Assembly (NCBI GenBank): GCA_017441705.1
Contig: JAFRWU010000008.1
Coordinates: 1-35,104, forward strand
Direction: 5' to 3'
Length of the DNA: 35,104 bases
From: Clostridia bacterium
GTDB lineage: Bacteria; Bacillota; Clostridia; Oscillospirales; QAMX01
The notes below the pieces were generated by a model, which saw only the letters and a program-made list of their open reading frames with translations, did no database searches and was not told the DNA's origin. The position numbers were made by a program, and so were the translations under genes. Positions 1-7,309 of the stretch are shown one piece after another. The number at the start of each line of letters is the position of its first letter. Position 1 is the stretch's first letter.

Positions 1-1
1 C

Positions 2-1774
2 ACGCTCTGCAACCAGATGGTAAACTTCCTCGGCATCATGCAGAACGAGTGGGCCGGAGCGCAGGCGTTTTCCAGCTTTGACACATATCTCGCACCGTTT
101 GTCAAGGTGGACAACCTTTCATACAAAGAAGTAAAGCAGTGCATCCAGAGCTTCGTCTTCGGCGTGAACACGCCGTCCCGCTGGGGCACGCAAGCGCCGT
201 TTTCCAACATCACCCTCGACTGGACCGTGCCGGCCGACCTCAAGGATCTGCCCGCGATCGTCGGCGGCAAGGAAATGCCCTTCAAGTACAAGGACTGCAA
301 GGCCGAGATGGACATGATCAACAAGGCCTTCATCGACATCATGATCGAAGGCGACGCCAACGGCCGCGGCTTCCAGTATCCGATCCCCACCTATTCCATC
401 ACCCGCGATTTCGACTGGTCGGAGACCGAAAACAACCGGCTCCTGTTCGAGATGACCGCCAAGTACGGCACCCCGTACTTCTCCAACTACATCAACAGCG
501 ACATGGAACCCAGCGACATCCGCAGCATGTGCTGCCGTCTGCGCCTCGATCTCCGGGAGCTCCGGAAAAAGTCCGGCGGCTTCTTCGGCAGCGGCGAAAG
601 CACCGGCTCGGTCGGCGTGGTCACCATCAACATGCCGCGCATCGCCTATCTCGCCAAGGACGAAGCGGACTTCTACCGCCGCCTTGATCACGTGATGGAC
701 GTGGCCGCCCGCAGCCTGAAGGTCAAGCGCACCACCATCACCAAGCTCCTGGCCGAAGGCCTCTACCCCTACACCAAGAGATACCTCGGCACCTTCGAAA
801 ACCACTTCTCCACCATCGGCCTGGTGGGTATGAACGAAGCGGGCCTCAACGCCAAGTGGCTCCGGAAGGATCTTACCCACACGGAGACCCAGCGGTTCGC
901 CATCGACGTACTCAACCACATGCGCGAACGCCTGTCGGACTATCAGGAGAAGTACGGCGATCTTTATAACCTCGAGGCCTCTCCCGCCGAATCCACCGCT
1001 TACCGTCTGGCCAAGCACGACAAGGAGCTCTATCCCGACATCATCACGGCCAACGACAACGGCACCCCCTATTACACCAACAGTTCCCACCTCCCGGTCG
1101 GCTACACCGAGGATATCTTCTCGGCTCTGGACATCCAGGACGAGCTGCAGACCCTCTACACCTCCGGCACGGTCTTCCACGCCTTCCTGGGCGAAAAGAT
1201 GCCCGACTGGAAATCGGCCGAGAACCTGGTGCGCAAGATCGCCGAAAACTACCGTCTTCCCTACTACACCCTCTCCCCGACCTACTCGGTCTGTAAGAAC
1301 CACGGCTATCTGGCCGGCGAACAGAAAAAATGCCCGATCTGCGGCGAACCCACCGAGGTCTACAGCCGCATCACCGGTTACTATCGCCCGGTACAGAACT
1401 GGAACGACGGCAAGAGCCAGGAATACAAGGATCGCCGCGTCTACGATATCCCCCATTCCCACCTGACCCATCAGGGACCGCGGAACGGCCTGGGAGACGC
1501 GCCCGCCGCGGAAGCCGTACCGGCCGCAGATGCGAAGAGCGAAAGCGCGATCTATCTCTTCGCCACCCGCACCTGCCCCAACTGCAAGGCGGCGGGAAGC
1601 CTTCTTGACCGCGCCGGCATCGCCTATGAGAAGATCTACGCCGACGAAGATCCGGCCATGACCGAAAAATACGGCGTACGGCTTGCCCCGACTCTGGTGG
1701 TGCTGGAAAACGGCGAAGCGGAAAAGATCCAGAATCTTTCCAACATCAAGAAATTCATCGAAGCGCGCGTCTGA
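2..1774 (+). CDS. nrdD: Anaerobic (class III) ribonucleoside-triphosphate reductase with C-terminal redoxin domain, 5' truncated
   Basis: Reduces ribonucleotides to deoxyribonucleotides for DNA synthesis without oxygen, using a glycyl radical. The frame is open to the left edge, so the ATP-cone and the N-terminal part of the barrel lie outside. Counting from the Met at position 17, a Cys pair in MCCRLR (172-173) fits the active-site thiyl-radical region. A Cys/His cluster ending in CPIC precedes the glycyl-radical loop ITGYYRPVQNW, with Gly454 the presumed radical site. After an Ala-rich linker (about residues 495-512) comes a thioredoxin/glutaredoxin-fold domain with a CPNC redox motif at 520-523 and a conserved cis-Pro-like segment (LAPTLVV). 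Class III enzymes of the redoxin-dependent subtype take electrons from a thioredoxin-like protein instead of formate; here that donor appears fused. trxB follows. The activase nrdG is not in the window. Family assignment is near certain; use of the fused domain as reductant is inference. Confidence 0.96.
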   Translation, partial: TLCNQMVNFLGIMQNEWAGAQAFSSFDTYLAPFVKVDNLSYKEVKQCIQSFVFGVNTPSRWGTQAPFSNITLDWTVPADLKDLPAIVGGKEMPFKYKDCKAEMDMINKAFIDIMIEGDANGRGFQYPIPTYSITRDFDWSETENNRLLFEMTAKYGTPYFSNYINSDMEPSDIRSMCCRLRLDLRELRKKSGGFFGSGESTGSVGVVTINMPRIAYLAKDEADFYRRLDHVMDVAARSLKVKRTTITKLLAEGLYPYTKRYLGTFENHFSTIGLVGMNEAGLNAKWLRKDLTHTETQRFAIDVLNHMRERLSDYQEKYGDLYNLEASPAESTAYRLAKHDKELYPDIITANDNGTPYYTNSSHLPVGYTEDIFSALDIQDELQTLYTSGTVFHAFLGEKMPDWKSAENLVRKIAENYRLPYYTLSPTYSVCKNHGYLAGEQKKCPICGEPTEVYSRITGYYRPVQNWNDGKSQEYKDRRVYDIPHSHLTHQGPRNGLGDAPAAEAVPAADAKSESAIYLFATRTCPNCKAAGSLLDRAGIAYEKIYADEDPAMTEKYGVRLAPTLVVLENGEAEKIQNLSNIKKFIEARV

Positions 1775-1789
1775 CGCGATCCGAAAGAG

Positions 1790-1820
1790 CCGGAGACCGT
1801 GCCCGCGGTCTCCGGTTTTT
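1790..1820 (+). terminator. Intrinsic terminator after nrdD
   Basis: Perfect 10-bp GC-rich stem (1790-1799 with 1806-1815), a 6-nt loop and five T residues at 1816-1820. It lies 15 nt after the nrdD stop and 49 nt before the trxB start. Confidence 0.88.
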
Positions 1821-1868
1821 CCTGCTTCGCATCCGGCCTTACAGAGATTTCGACAAGGAGACGAAGAC

Positions 1869-2777
1869 ATGACCGACATTTTGATCGTCGGCGCAGGCCC
1901 CGCGGGGCTGACCGCCGCCATTTACGCCCGCCGGGCGGAAAAAAGCGTGATGATCGTGGAAAAGGCCAATTTCGGCGGACAGATGACCTTTTCCCCCAAA
2001 ATCGAAAACTACCCCGGTTTTACCACCGTCAGCGGCGCGGCTCTGGCCGACAGCATGGTGGAGCAAGCCCTGGCGCAGGGCGCTTCCCTGGAGCTGGAGG
2101 AGGTCACGCGCATCCTGCCCCGGGGCGATCATTTCACCGTGGAGACCGATTGCGGCACGCATGAGGCGAAGGCCGTGATCCTCGCCACCGGCGCGGCGCA
2201 CCGCACGCTGGGTCTCCCCGGCGAGGAAGAGCTGGTCGGCGCGGGGGTCTCCTACTGCGCGGTGTGCGACGGCGCTTTCTTCAAGGGACAGCGGGTCGCC
2301 CTGGTGGGCGGCGGGAACTCAGCCCTGCAGGAGGCGATCCTGCTCGCCGACCTCTGCGAAAAGGTCACCATCGTGCAGAACCTGGAGTTCCTGACCGGAG
2401 AAAAAAAGCTGGCCGATATCGTCGCGTCGCTTCCCAACGTGGAGATCCTTCTGGGAAGAGTGGTCACGGGCCTTCTCGGCGAGGGAAGCCTTTCCGCCGT
2501 CGAGATCACCGAGACCGCCACGGGGAAGAAAGAGACCCTTGCGGTGGACGGACTCTTCGTGGCCATCGGTCTGAAGCCGGAAAATCAGGCCTTCGCCGAC
2601 GTGGCGGCTCTGGACGAAGCGGGATACATCTCTTCCGACGAACGCTGCCTGACCTCCACGCCCGGTCTCTTCACCGCCGGCGACTGCCGCACCAAAGCGG
2701 TCCGGCAGATCTCCACGGCCATCGCCGACGGCGCTTCGGCCGCTCTTGCGGCTTCCCGGTATATCGATTCGCTTTGA
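1869..2777 (+). CDS. trxB: Thioredoxin-disulfide reductase
   Basis: FAD- and NADPH-dependent cytosolic reductase of thioredoxin-fold proteins. The 302-residue product has the FAD dinucleotide motif GAGPAG at residues 8-13, the redox-active CAVC at 130-133 inside an NADPH domain, the nucleotide-binding GGGNSA, and the C-terminal FAD motif FTAGDCR. Length is typical of the low-molecular-weight bacterial type. The ATG at 1869 is chosen because AAGGAG at 1855-1860 sits 8 nt before it and the protein begins directly with the beta strand of the Rossmann fold; the same frame stays open further upstream but that part overlaps nrdD and its terminator. Its position directly after an nrdD that carries a redoxin domain suggests it regenerates that domain. 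No convincing promoter lies between the nrdD terminator and this start, so expression may depend on read-through. Confidence 0.96.
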   Translation: MTDILIVGAGPAGLTAAIYARRAEKSVMIVEKANFGGQMTFSPKIENYPGFTTVSGAALADSMVEQALAQGASLELEEVTRILPRGDHFTVETDCGTHEAKAVILATGAAHRTLGLPGEEELVGAGVSYCAVCDGAFFKGQRVALVGGGNSALQEAILLADLCEKVTIVQNLEFLTGEKKLADIVASLPNVEILLGRVVTGLLGEGSLSAVEITETATGKKETLAVDGLFVAIGLKPENQAFADVAALDEAGYISSDERCLTSTPGLFTAGDCRTKAVRQISTAIADGASAALAASRYIDSL

Positions 2778-2787
2778 TTGGCATACT

Positions 2788-2825
2788 AAATGGCGTGTTC
2801 CCTGTATGGGAACACGCCATTTTTC
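2788..2825 (+). terminator. Intrinsic terminator after trxB
   Basis: Perfect 15-bp inverted repeat (2788-2802 with 2808-2822), a 5-nt loop and a T-rich tail. It ends about 5 nt before the AAGGAG of the rubrerythrin gene, leaving no room for a promoter between them. Confidence 0.88.
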
Positions 2826-2846
2826 TTTGGAAGGAGTATGTCCATC

Positions 2847-3383
2847 ATGCATCTTGCCGGAAGTCTGACCGAGGCCGGTCTCCGCGCCGCCTTTGCCCGC
2901 GAAGCGGAGAATCATACGCGATACCTTCTCTTTTCCGAAAAGGCGAAGGAAGCGGGGTACGAACAGATCTCCCGTCTGTTCCGGGAAACTGCCGACAACG
3001 AAAAGGCCCACGCCCGTCTTCTCTTTGAGGCGCTTCACTCCTCTCTCCCCGCCGTGGGAGAGGCGCTTTCCCTTTCCTCTGAAAGCGAGTACGCCGACGG
3101 GAACGAGTTTTATCCCTCTCTCGCGCGCGACGCGCGGAACGAAGGCTTTCCCGCCGTCGCCGCCCTGTACGAAAAGCTGGCCGCCGTGGAAAAAGAGCAC
3201 GAGGCGCGTTTCCGCGCCCTTCTCCGGAACGTGGAGGGCGGTCTGGTCTTCGCCAAAACCGGGGAAGCGATCTGGCAGTGCGGCAACTGCGGCCACGTCC
3301 ACGTGGGGAAGAGCGCGCCGGAAACCTGTCCCGTCTGCTCTTATCCGCAAGGTTACTTCGCCCTCCGCGCCGCCAACTACTGA
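2847..3383 (+). CDS. Rubrerythrin
   Basis: Non-haem di-iron peroxidase that removes hydrogen peroxide in anaerobes. The 178-residue product has an N-terminal four-helix ferritin-like domain with the iron-ligand pattern typical of the family (EAENHTRY near residue 20, ETADNEKAH near residue 50, and a later EKEHEAR), followed by a C-terminal rubredoxin-like iron site made of two Cys pairs (CGNCGH and CPVC). The start at 2847 is preferred because AAGGAG at 2831-2836 is 10 nt upstream. The ATG at 2838 is only 1 nt from that ribosome binding site, and one at 2790 falls inside the preceding terminator. It sits in the same direction as nrdD and trxB, fitting a redox and oxygen-defence group. Confidence 0.93.
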   Translation: MHLAGSLTEAGLRAAFAREAENHTRYLLFSEKAKEAGYEQISRLFRETADNEKAHARLLFEALHSSLPAVGEALSLSSESEYADGNEFYPSLARDARNEGFPAVAALYEKLAAVEKEHEARFRALLRNVEGGLVFAKTGEAIWQCGNCGHVHVGKSAPETCPVCSYPQGYFALRAANY

Positions 3384-3400
3384 GGACCCGGAAACCCGAA

Positions 3401-3440
3401 AAAGCGCTCCGCGCCGGGCCGGCGCGGAGCGCTTTCTTTC
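3401..3440. terminator. Bidirectional terminator between rubrerythrin and MATE genes
   Basis: Perfect 15-bp inverted repeat (3401-3415 with 3421-3435) with a 5-nt loop, flanked by A residues on the left and T residues on the right. It can stop the rubrerythrin transcript from the left and the MATE transcript from the right. Confidence 0.88.
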
Positions 3441-3444
3441 GTTG

Positions 3445-4860
3445 TTACAGCTTGATATTCAGCCATTTCCCTTTGTTGACCCGGTGCGTCAGCATCACCG
3501 AGCGCACCAGAGCGTCGATCCCGAAGGAAAGCCAGTTTCCGAGCACACCGAACTGCATCACCGGGAAAAGATCGTTCAGCGGATAACAGAAAAGCCAGGT
3601 CAGAGCCGGCCGGAGGATCGCCACGCTGATCAGCGACACCAGCGCCACGTACCGCACGTCGCCCGCTCCGCGGAGACATCCGGAGAGCACCACCCGCAGA
3701 TTCTGCGGAATGATCGCCGCCAGGATCACGGTGAAGCACAGAACGGAGGCTGCCAGGATCTCCCCGTCATCGGTAAAGAGTCTCGCCAGAGGCTCCCGGA
3801 GGAAGAAGATAAAAGCGATCAGGAGGAGCGACATAAACAGCGATATCTTTTCAGACACCTTGACGTAGGCCATGGCGTGATCCTTCCGCTTGGCGCCGAG
3901 GCTGCGTCCGACAAGAGCGGTGCAGGCCGAGGCGACGCCGTCCCCGAGAGTGAAGGAAAGGCCGGACACCTGCTGTACGATCTGGGTACTGACGTACGCG
4001 GCGGTGCTGACCCCGGCCACCAGACGGCCGCTGATCAGAAAGCCGATCCGCAGAAAGACCGATTCGGCGATGGTGCCGCTTCCCACCTTGATCAGGCCTG
4101 ACATCGTCTCCTTGTCGAAGCGGAAGCGGCCGCTTTTGGGAAGCGAGAGATAGCCGCCCGGCTTCAGGACCACGGCCACGGCCACGACGCAGGATACGCA
4201 GGTGCCGACGGCGGTGGCGATGGCCGCGCCGCGGATCCCCAGCGCGGGGAAGCCGAGATGACCGCCGATCAGGCAGTAGTTCAGGGTCACGTTCACGACG
4301 TTTGCGATCATATTTGTGACCATGGTGATGCGGGTCTTGCCCACGCCGCGCTGGGCGGCGCAGATGCAAAGACTCCAGCAGTTGGCCATAAACGCCATGG
4401 CGACGATCCGGAAATAGATCCGGGCGTCCGGCAGGGTCTCTTCGTTCGCTCCGGCCAGGGTCAGGAAGGGATCGGCCAGGAAATACCCGGCCACCGTGAT
4501 CAGGATCCCCAAGGCCGTCACCAGAGCCAGCGACTGCTTCAGGCAGGAGACCGCGGCGTCCTGTCTTTCCTCGCCGCGCCGTCTGGCGATCACCGAAGTG
4601 GTGCCCACGCACACCGCCTGCACCAGAAGCAGAAGGATCATGCGCGGCTGGGCGCAAAGGCCCACCGCCGCGATGGCCACCGGCCCGATCTTTCCCACCA
4701 TCATGGTGTCGAAGGAATTCATCAGGCTGACCAGCATTCCCTCCAGCGCCGCCGGCCACGCCACGGCCAGCATGCGCTTATAGAATCCGCCGAGCCTGTC
4801 CTCTTCCGGCAGGGTCACTCCCCGCAGGCCGAAGATCCTTTCCCAAAGACTCTTTTTCAC
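3445..4860 (-). CDS. MATE family multidrug/cation efflux protein
   Basis: Integral membrane antiporter of the MATE family, expected to export drugs or toxic cations in exchange for Na+ or H+. The 471-residue product has about 12 hydrophobic segments in two related halves, with typical N-terminal sequence around AWPAALEGMLVSLMNSFDTMMVG and the family's GVGKTRITM loop between segments. Substrate cannot be read from sequence. The start is placed at the GTG at 4860 because a purine-rich ribosome binding site (reverse complement of 4867-4873) lies 6 nt upstream; a longer TTG start at 4920 would add a very basic, unlikely N-terminus. A promoter at 4942-4970 drives it, and the ribosome binding site can fold into a hairpin. 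It is transcribed alone and ends at the shared terminator at 3401-3440. Confidence 0.92.
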   Translation of the reverse strand: MKKSLWERIFGLRGVTLPEEDRLGGFYKRMLAVAWPAALEGMLVSLMNSFDTMMVGKIGPVAIAAVGLCAQPRMILLLLVQAVCVGTTSVIARRRGEERQDAAVSCLKQSLALVTALGILITVAGYFLADPFLTLAGANEETLPDARIYFRIVAMAFMANCWSLCICAAQRGVGKTRITMVTNMIANVVNVTLNYCLIGGHLGFPALGIRGAAIATAVGTCVSCVVAVAVVLKPGGYLSLPKSGRFRFDKETMSGLIKVGSGTIAESVFLRIGFLISGRLVAGVSTAAYVSTQIVQQVSGLSFTLGDGVASACTALVGRSLGAKRKDHAMAYVKVSEKISLFMSLLLIAFIFFLREPLARLFTDDGEILAASVLCFTVILAAIIPQNLRVVLSGCLRGAGDVRYVALVSLISVAILRPALTWLFCYPLNDLFPVMQFGVLGNWLSFGIDALVRSVMLTHRVNKGKWLNIKL

Positions 4861-4866
4861 CTTCTG

Positions 4867-4889
4867 CCCCTTTCCTTTCCGGAAAGAGG
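4867..4889 (-). promoter_or_regulatory. Hairpin covering the MATE ribosome binding site
   Basis: In the minus-strand mRNA, 9 nt (complement of 4881-4889) can pair with 9 nt (complement of 4867-4875) around a 5-nt loop, including one G-U pair. The 3' arm is the ribosome binding site of the GTG start at 4860. This would hide the site until opened. Function is inference. Confidence 0.4.
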
Positions 4890-4941
4890 CGTCGCTTCTT
4901 TTCCCATCGTTCCCCCGCAAATCCCTGCCGTCGTTTTTTTC

Positions 4942-4970
4942 AGTATATCACTTTTCCTCCCCGAACGCAA
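4942..4970 (-). promoter_or_regulatory. Sigma-A promoter of the MATE gene
   Basis: On the minus strand, -35 TTGCGT (4965-4970), 17-bp spacer, -10 TATACT (4942-4947). Predicted start near 4935 gives a leader of about 75 nt. Confidence 0.7.
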
Positions 4971-5008
4971 GCGACCCGCAGGGGGCCGGCCTTTTCCGCG
5001 AATTCTTC

Positions 5009-5037
5009 TTGCTTTTTCCCTTTCTCCGGTGTATAAT
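5009..5037 (+). promoter_or_regulatory. Sigma-A promoter of the structured leader and TerD-like gene
   Basis: -35 TTGCTT (5009-5014), 17-bp spacer, perfect -10 TATAAT (5032-5037). Predicted start near 5044, about 135 nt before the coding start. Confidence 0.8.
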
Positions 5038-5073
5038 CGTTTTGCCGGCGGGCGGCGTGCCGTCCCCGGCCAG

Positions 5074-5157
5074 GTACGGGCAGCTGGTTAGATTTACTTC
5101 TTTGCTTTTCCCGCCCCCCGGCGGGAACCAATCTAACGCTATCGCCCGTACTTTTTT
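5074..5157 (+). ncRNA. Long stem-loop leader RNA or small RNA ending in a U-tract, unassigned
   Basis: A nested hairpin built from four paired segments: 5074-5081 with 5144-5151 (8 bp), 5082-5084 with 5138-5140 (3 bp), 5087-5094 with 5130-5137 (8 bp), and 5108-5115 with 5120-5127 (8 bp) closed by a CCCC loop. A 13-nt bulge (5095-5107) on the 5' side faces only 2 nt on the 3' side. Six T residues follow at 5152-5157. With the promoter at 5009-5037 this would give either an independent RNA of about 114 nt or an attenuated leader of the TerD-like gene. The stem segments are seen in the sequence; I do not recognise the RNA family. Confidence 0.55.
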
Positions 5158-5178
5158 GATAGAAAGGAGGCGCGGAGG

Positions 5179-7236
5179 ATGGGTCCGATCGGGGACAACA
5201 GGATTTTTCAGGAAGCTCTTTTTGCCAAACGCGTCTTTGTCCGGACCGCGAAAAAGCCGAAAAACACCTTTGAAACGGTTTTTGCTCTTGCGAATCTCTT
5301 TGCGATCCGCATCACCGAAGGCGCTGAATACGCTGCGGAGAACATGATCCGGATCGCCTCCCGGTGTCTCGGGGAAAACGTTCCCGCCGCCTTCTACCGC
5401 GGCTTCCCGGATTCGGTGCGGGCTCTCTCGCCGGACGAGCTGCTTTTCGACCAGCTCGCTCACTATACCGTCACCTACGGCTTCGGGCATTTCGACCGGT
5501 CCGGGCATTCGATCCTGGAAGAGGAAATCCCGCGCCTGGCTCTCCGCGAAAACGCCGAGCCCCGGGATTTCCGCATCGTCTCTCCGGAGGAAGGGGAAGC
5601 GATCCTCCGGACGGCTTACCGGGATCTGCTCTCTTCCACCCGTCCCCTCGGCCGCGCCGACTACGAACTCGTCTCCGCCATGATCCCCCTCTTCCCGGAG
5701 GAGGTCCCGCCCGTCGCCTCCCGCGACACGGCGGTCAGACTGCTTCTCGACACGCGCGACCTGCGCTTTGCCGAAAGTATCGGCCTTCCCGACGTGATGC
5801 GGCTTCTGGAGGAGCTCTGGTTCGTCTCCTACGGCGGGCGGAGGGATCTTCAGAACCTTTCCCTGAAAAACCGGGACCGGAAATTCGTCTCCGCCCTTCT
5901 CGATCTGCTTTTCGCGCGGGAGAACGTGGACGAACGGTCCTGCTTTGAAAAGAAAAAGCTCTGGAAGGGCTTTCTGCACTCGATCCATTATCAGCCGAAG
6001 AACGCCCGCGCCGCTTTCTTCCTCGCCCGCATCCGCGGGAAGAGCAACGAATCGGTCTACTCCGCTTTCGAGCGGGCCCTTGCCTCCGGCAATCCCGCCG
6101 AGGCCGCTTCCCTCCTCCGGGAGGGCAAGAGCGGTTCGGCGCTGCTGCGCCGGCTCGATCATCTTCTCAGCCGCGCGAAAAGCGAGGCCGAGACCGAGGC
6201 GATCCTATCCCTGGCCGGGACGGGGAACCCCCGGGTGCTTCTCAGCCTGCTCTTCCACTACGGCGCGGAGGACACGGACGCGGCCCGTCACTTCGTTTTC
6301 ACCCGTCTCGGGCTCCTTTCGGTGCACACCGAGACCGCAGCGGAGCGAAAGAAAAGAAGATCCCGCCTCCCGCGGGAAACCCGGGAAGAGGCGGAACGGC
6401 TGATCCGCGCGAATCTTGCGCGGATCCTTCGCGGAAGGCTCGGCAGGGTCTGGATCGATCCCGCCATGAAAAAAATCGCCGTTCCCTCTCTGGAAGGCGC
6501 GTCCTCCCGGGGCTTCGGGACCCTTCCCGCCGGATCGCGGTTAACGCTGCCCGCGGGGAAAAAGGTGCGCGCCTTCGTCTACTGGGAAAAGGTGGACGAT
6601 ATCGATCTCGCGGTGATGGGTCTCGGCGAAAACGGAGAGGAAAAAGAGTTTTCCTGGCGTACCATGGCCGGGAACCAGTCCGAAGCCGTGACCTATTCGG
6701 GCGACCAGACCGCGGGATACCGGGGCGGTTCGGAATTCTTCGACGTGAAAACCGACGAATTCCGCGCGCTTTACCCTCGGATCCGCTATCTCGTCTTCAC
6801 CGCCAACGTCTTTTCCGACGCTCTGTTTTCCGAGGCCTTCGTCCGGGCGGGGTACATGATGCGCGATGAAACGGATTCCGGCGAGATCTTCGAGCCGAAG
6901 ACCGTCTCCTCCGCCTTTCTGATCGATTCCCCTTCCACCTTCGCCTATCTTTTCGCCCTGGATCTGGAAAAGCGGGAGATCGTCTGGCTGAACCTTTCCC
7001 GCGGGGGCGAGACCCACGTGGCGGGCGACACCGGATTTTCTTTCCTGCTTGAAAAGTTCCGTGCGGTCGAAGTCTTCTCTCTTTACGATCTCGTCTCTCT
7101 CGCGTCGGCCGGGGTCGTATCCGACCCGGCCGACGCCGACGTCGTCGTTTCCGACGATGTCGGCGCCTTCCCCGGCAAAGACGTGATCCGGAGCTTCGAT
7201 TCCGAAAAGATCTCCTCCCTTCTGGACCGCCGCTGA
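5179..7236 (+). CDS. Large protein with TerD-like C-terminal domain, function unknown
   Basis: A 685-residue soluble protein with no signal peptide or membrane segment. About residues 1-420 are helical, charged and unrecognised, with a basic stretch (ERKKRRSR) near residue 395. From about residue 430 the sequence matches a TerD/stress-protein fold: a conserved entry strand (WIDPAMKKIAVP), then AFVYWEKVDDIDLAVMGL (about 465-482) with the paired acidic residues that bind calcium in the TerD family, a SWRTMAGNQSEAVTYSGDQT block, and strands ending in a DADVVVSDD segment. Classical TerD proteins are about 190 residues and sit in tellurite/stress operons; this one is alone and far longer. Start at 5179 is supported by AAAGGAGG at 5163-5170, 8 nt upstream. 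It follows the structured RNA at 5074-5157. The role may be stress-related, but that is inference from the domain only. Confidence 0.75.
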   Translation: MGPIGDNRIFQEALFAKRVFVRTAKKPKNTFETVFALANLFAIRITEGAEYAAENMIRIASRCLGENVPAAFYRGFPDSVRALSPDELLFDQLAHYTVTYGFGHFDRSGHSILEEEIPRLALRENAEPRDFRIVSPEEGEAILRTAYRDLLSSTRPLGRADYELVSAMIPLFPEEVPPVASRDTAVRLLLDTRDLRFAESIGLPDVMRLLEELWFVSYGGRRDLQNLSLKNRDRKFVSALLDLLFARENVDERSCFEKKKLWKGFLHSIHYQPKNARAAFFLARIRGKSNESVYSAFERALASGNPAEAASLLREGKSGSALLRRLDHLLSRAKSEAETEAILSLAGTGNPRVLLSLLFHYGAEDTDAARHFVFTRLGLLSVHTETAAERKKRRSRLPRETREEAERLIRANLARILRGRLGRVWIDPAMKKIAVPSLEGASSRGFGTLPAGSRLTLPAGKKVRAFVYWEKVDDIDLAVMGLGENGEEKEFSWRTMAGNQSEAVTYSGDQTAGYRGGSEFFDVKTDEFRALYPRIRYLVFTANVFSDALFSEAFVRAGYMMRDETDSGEIFEPKTVSSAFLIDSPSTFAYLFALDLEKREIVWLNLSRGGETHVAGDTGFSFLLEKFRAVEVFSLYDLVSLASAGVVSDPADADVVVSDDVGAFPGKDVIRSFDSEKISSLLDRR

Positions 7237-7256
7237 AGCACGCCTGAAAAGAAGAA

Positions 7257-7296
7257 GCCCTCCCGCGAAGGAAGCCTTCGCGGGAGGGCGTTGTTT
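7257..7296. terminator. Terminator between TerD-like gene and lipoprotein gene
   Basis: Perfect 15-bp inverted repeat (7257-7271 with 7275-7289), 3-nt loop, then a T-rich run on the plus strand. It lies between two convergent genes. Confidence 0.82.
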
Positions 7297-7309
7297 TGTC
7301 CTATGGAGT

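Noticed and set aside
1683..1868. Longer N-terminus for thioredoxin reductase
   Set aside because: It overlaps nrdD and its terminator, and the family starts directly at the FAD-binding strand encoded from 1869.
119..1921. Long open frame of about 600 codons antisense to nrdD
   Set aside because: Its product is a low-complexity Gly/Val/Asp/Ala-rich translation typical of the reverse strand of GC-rich genes, and nrdD on the plus strand is unmistakable.
2790..2846. Upstream ATG giving a 197-residue rubrerythrin
   Set aside because: It lies inside the trxB terminator hairpin and lacks a ribosome binding site; 2847 has one at good distance.
5074..5157. Known riboswitch, T-box or tRNA at the structured leader
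   Set aside because: No T-box sequence, no tRNA cloverleaf or T-loop, and no conserved core of the riboswitch classes I can recall. Left as unassigned; an Infernal search would decide.
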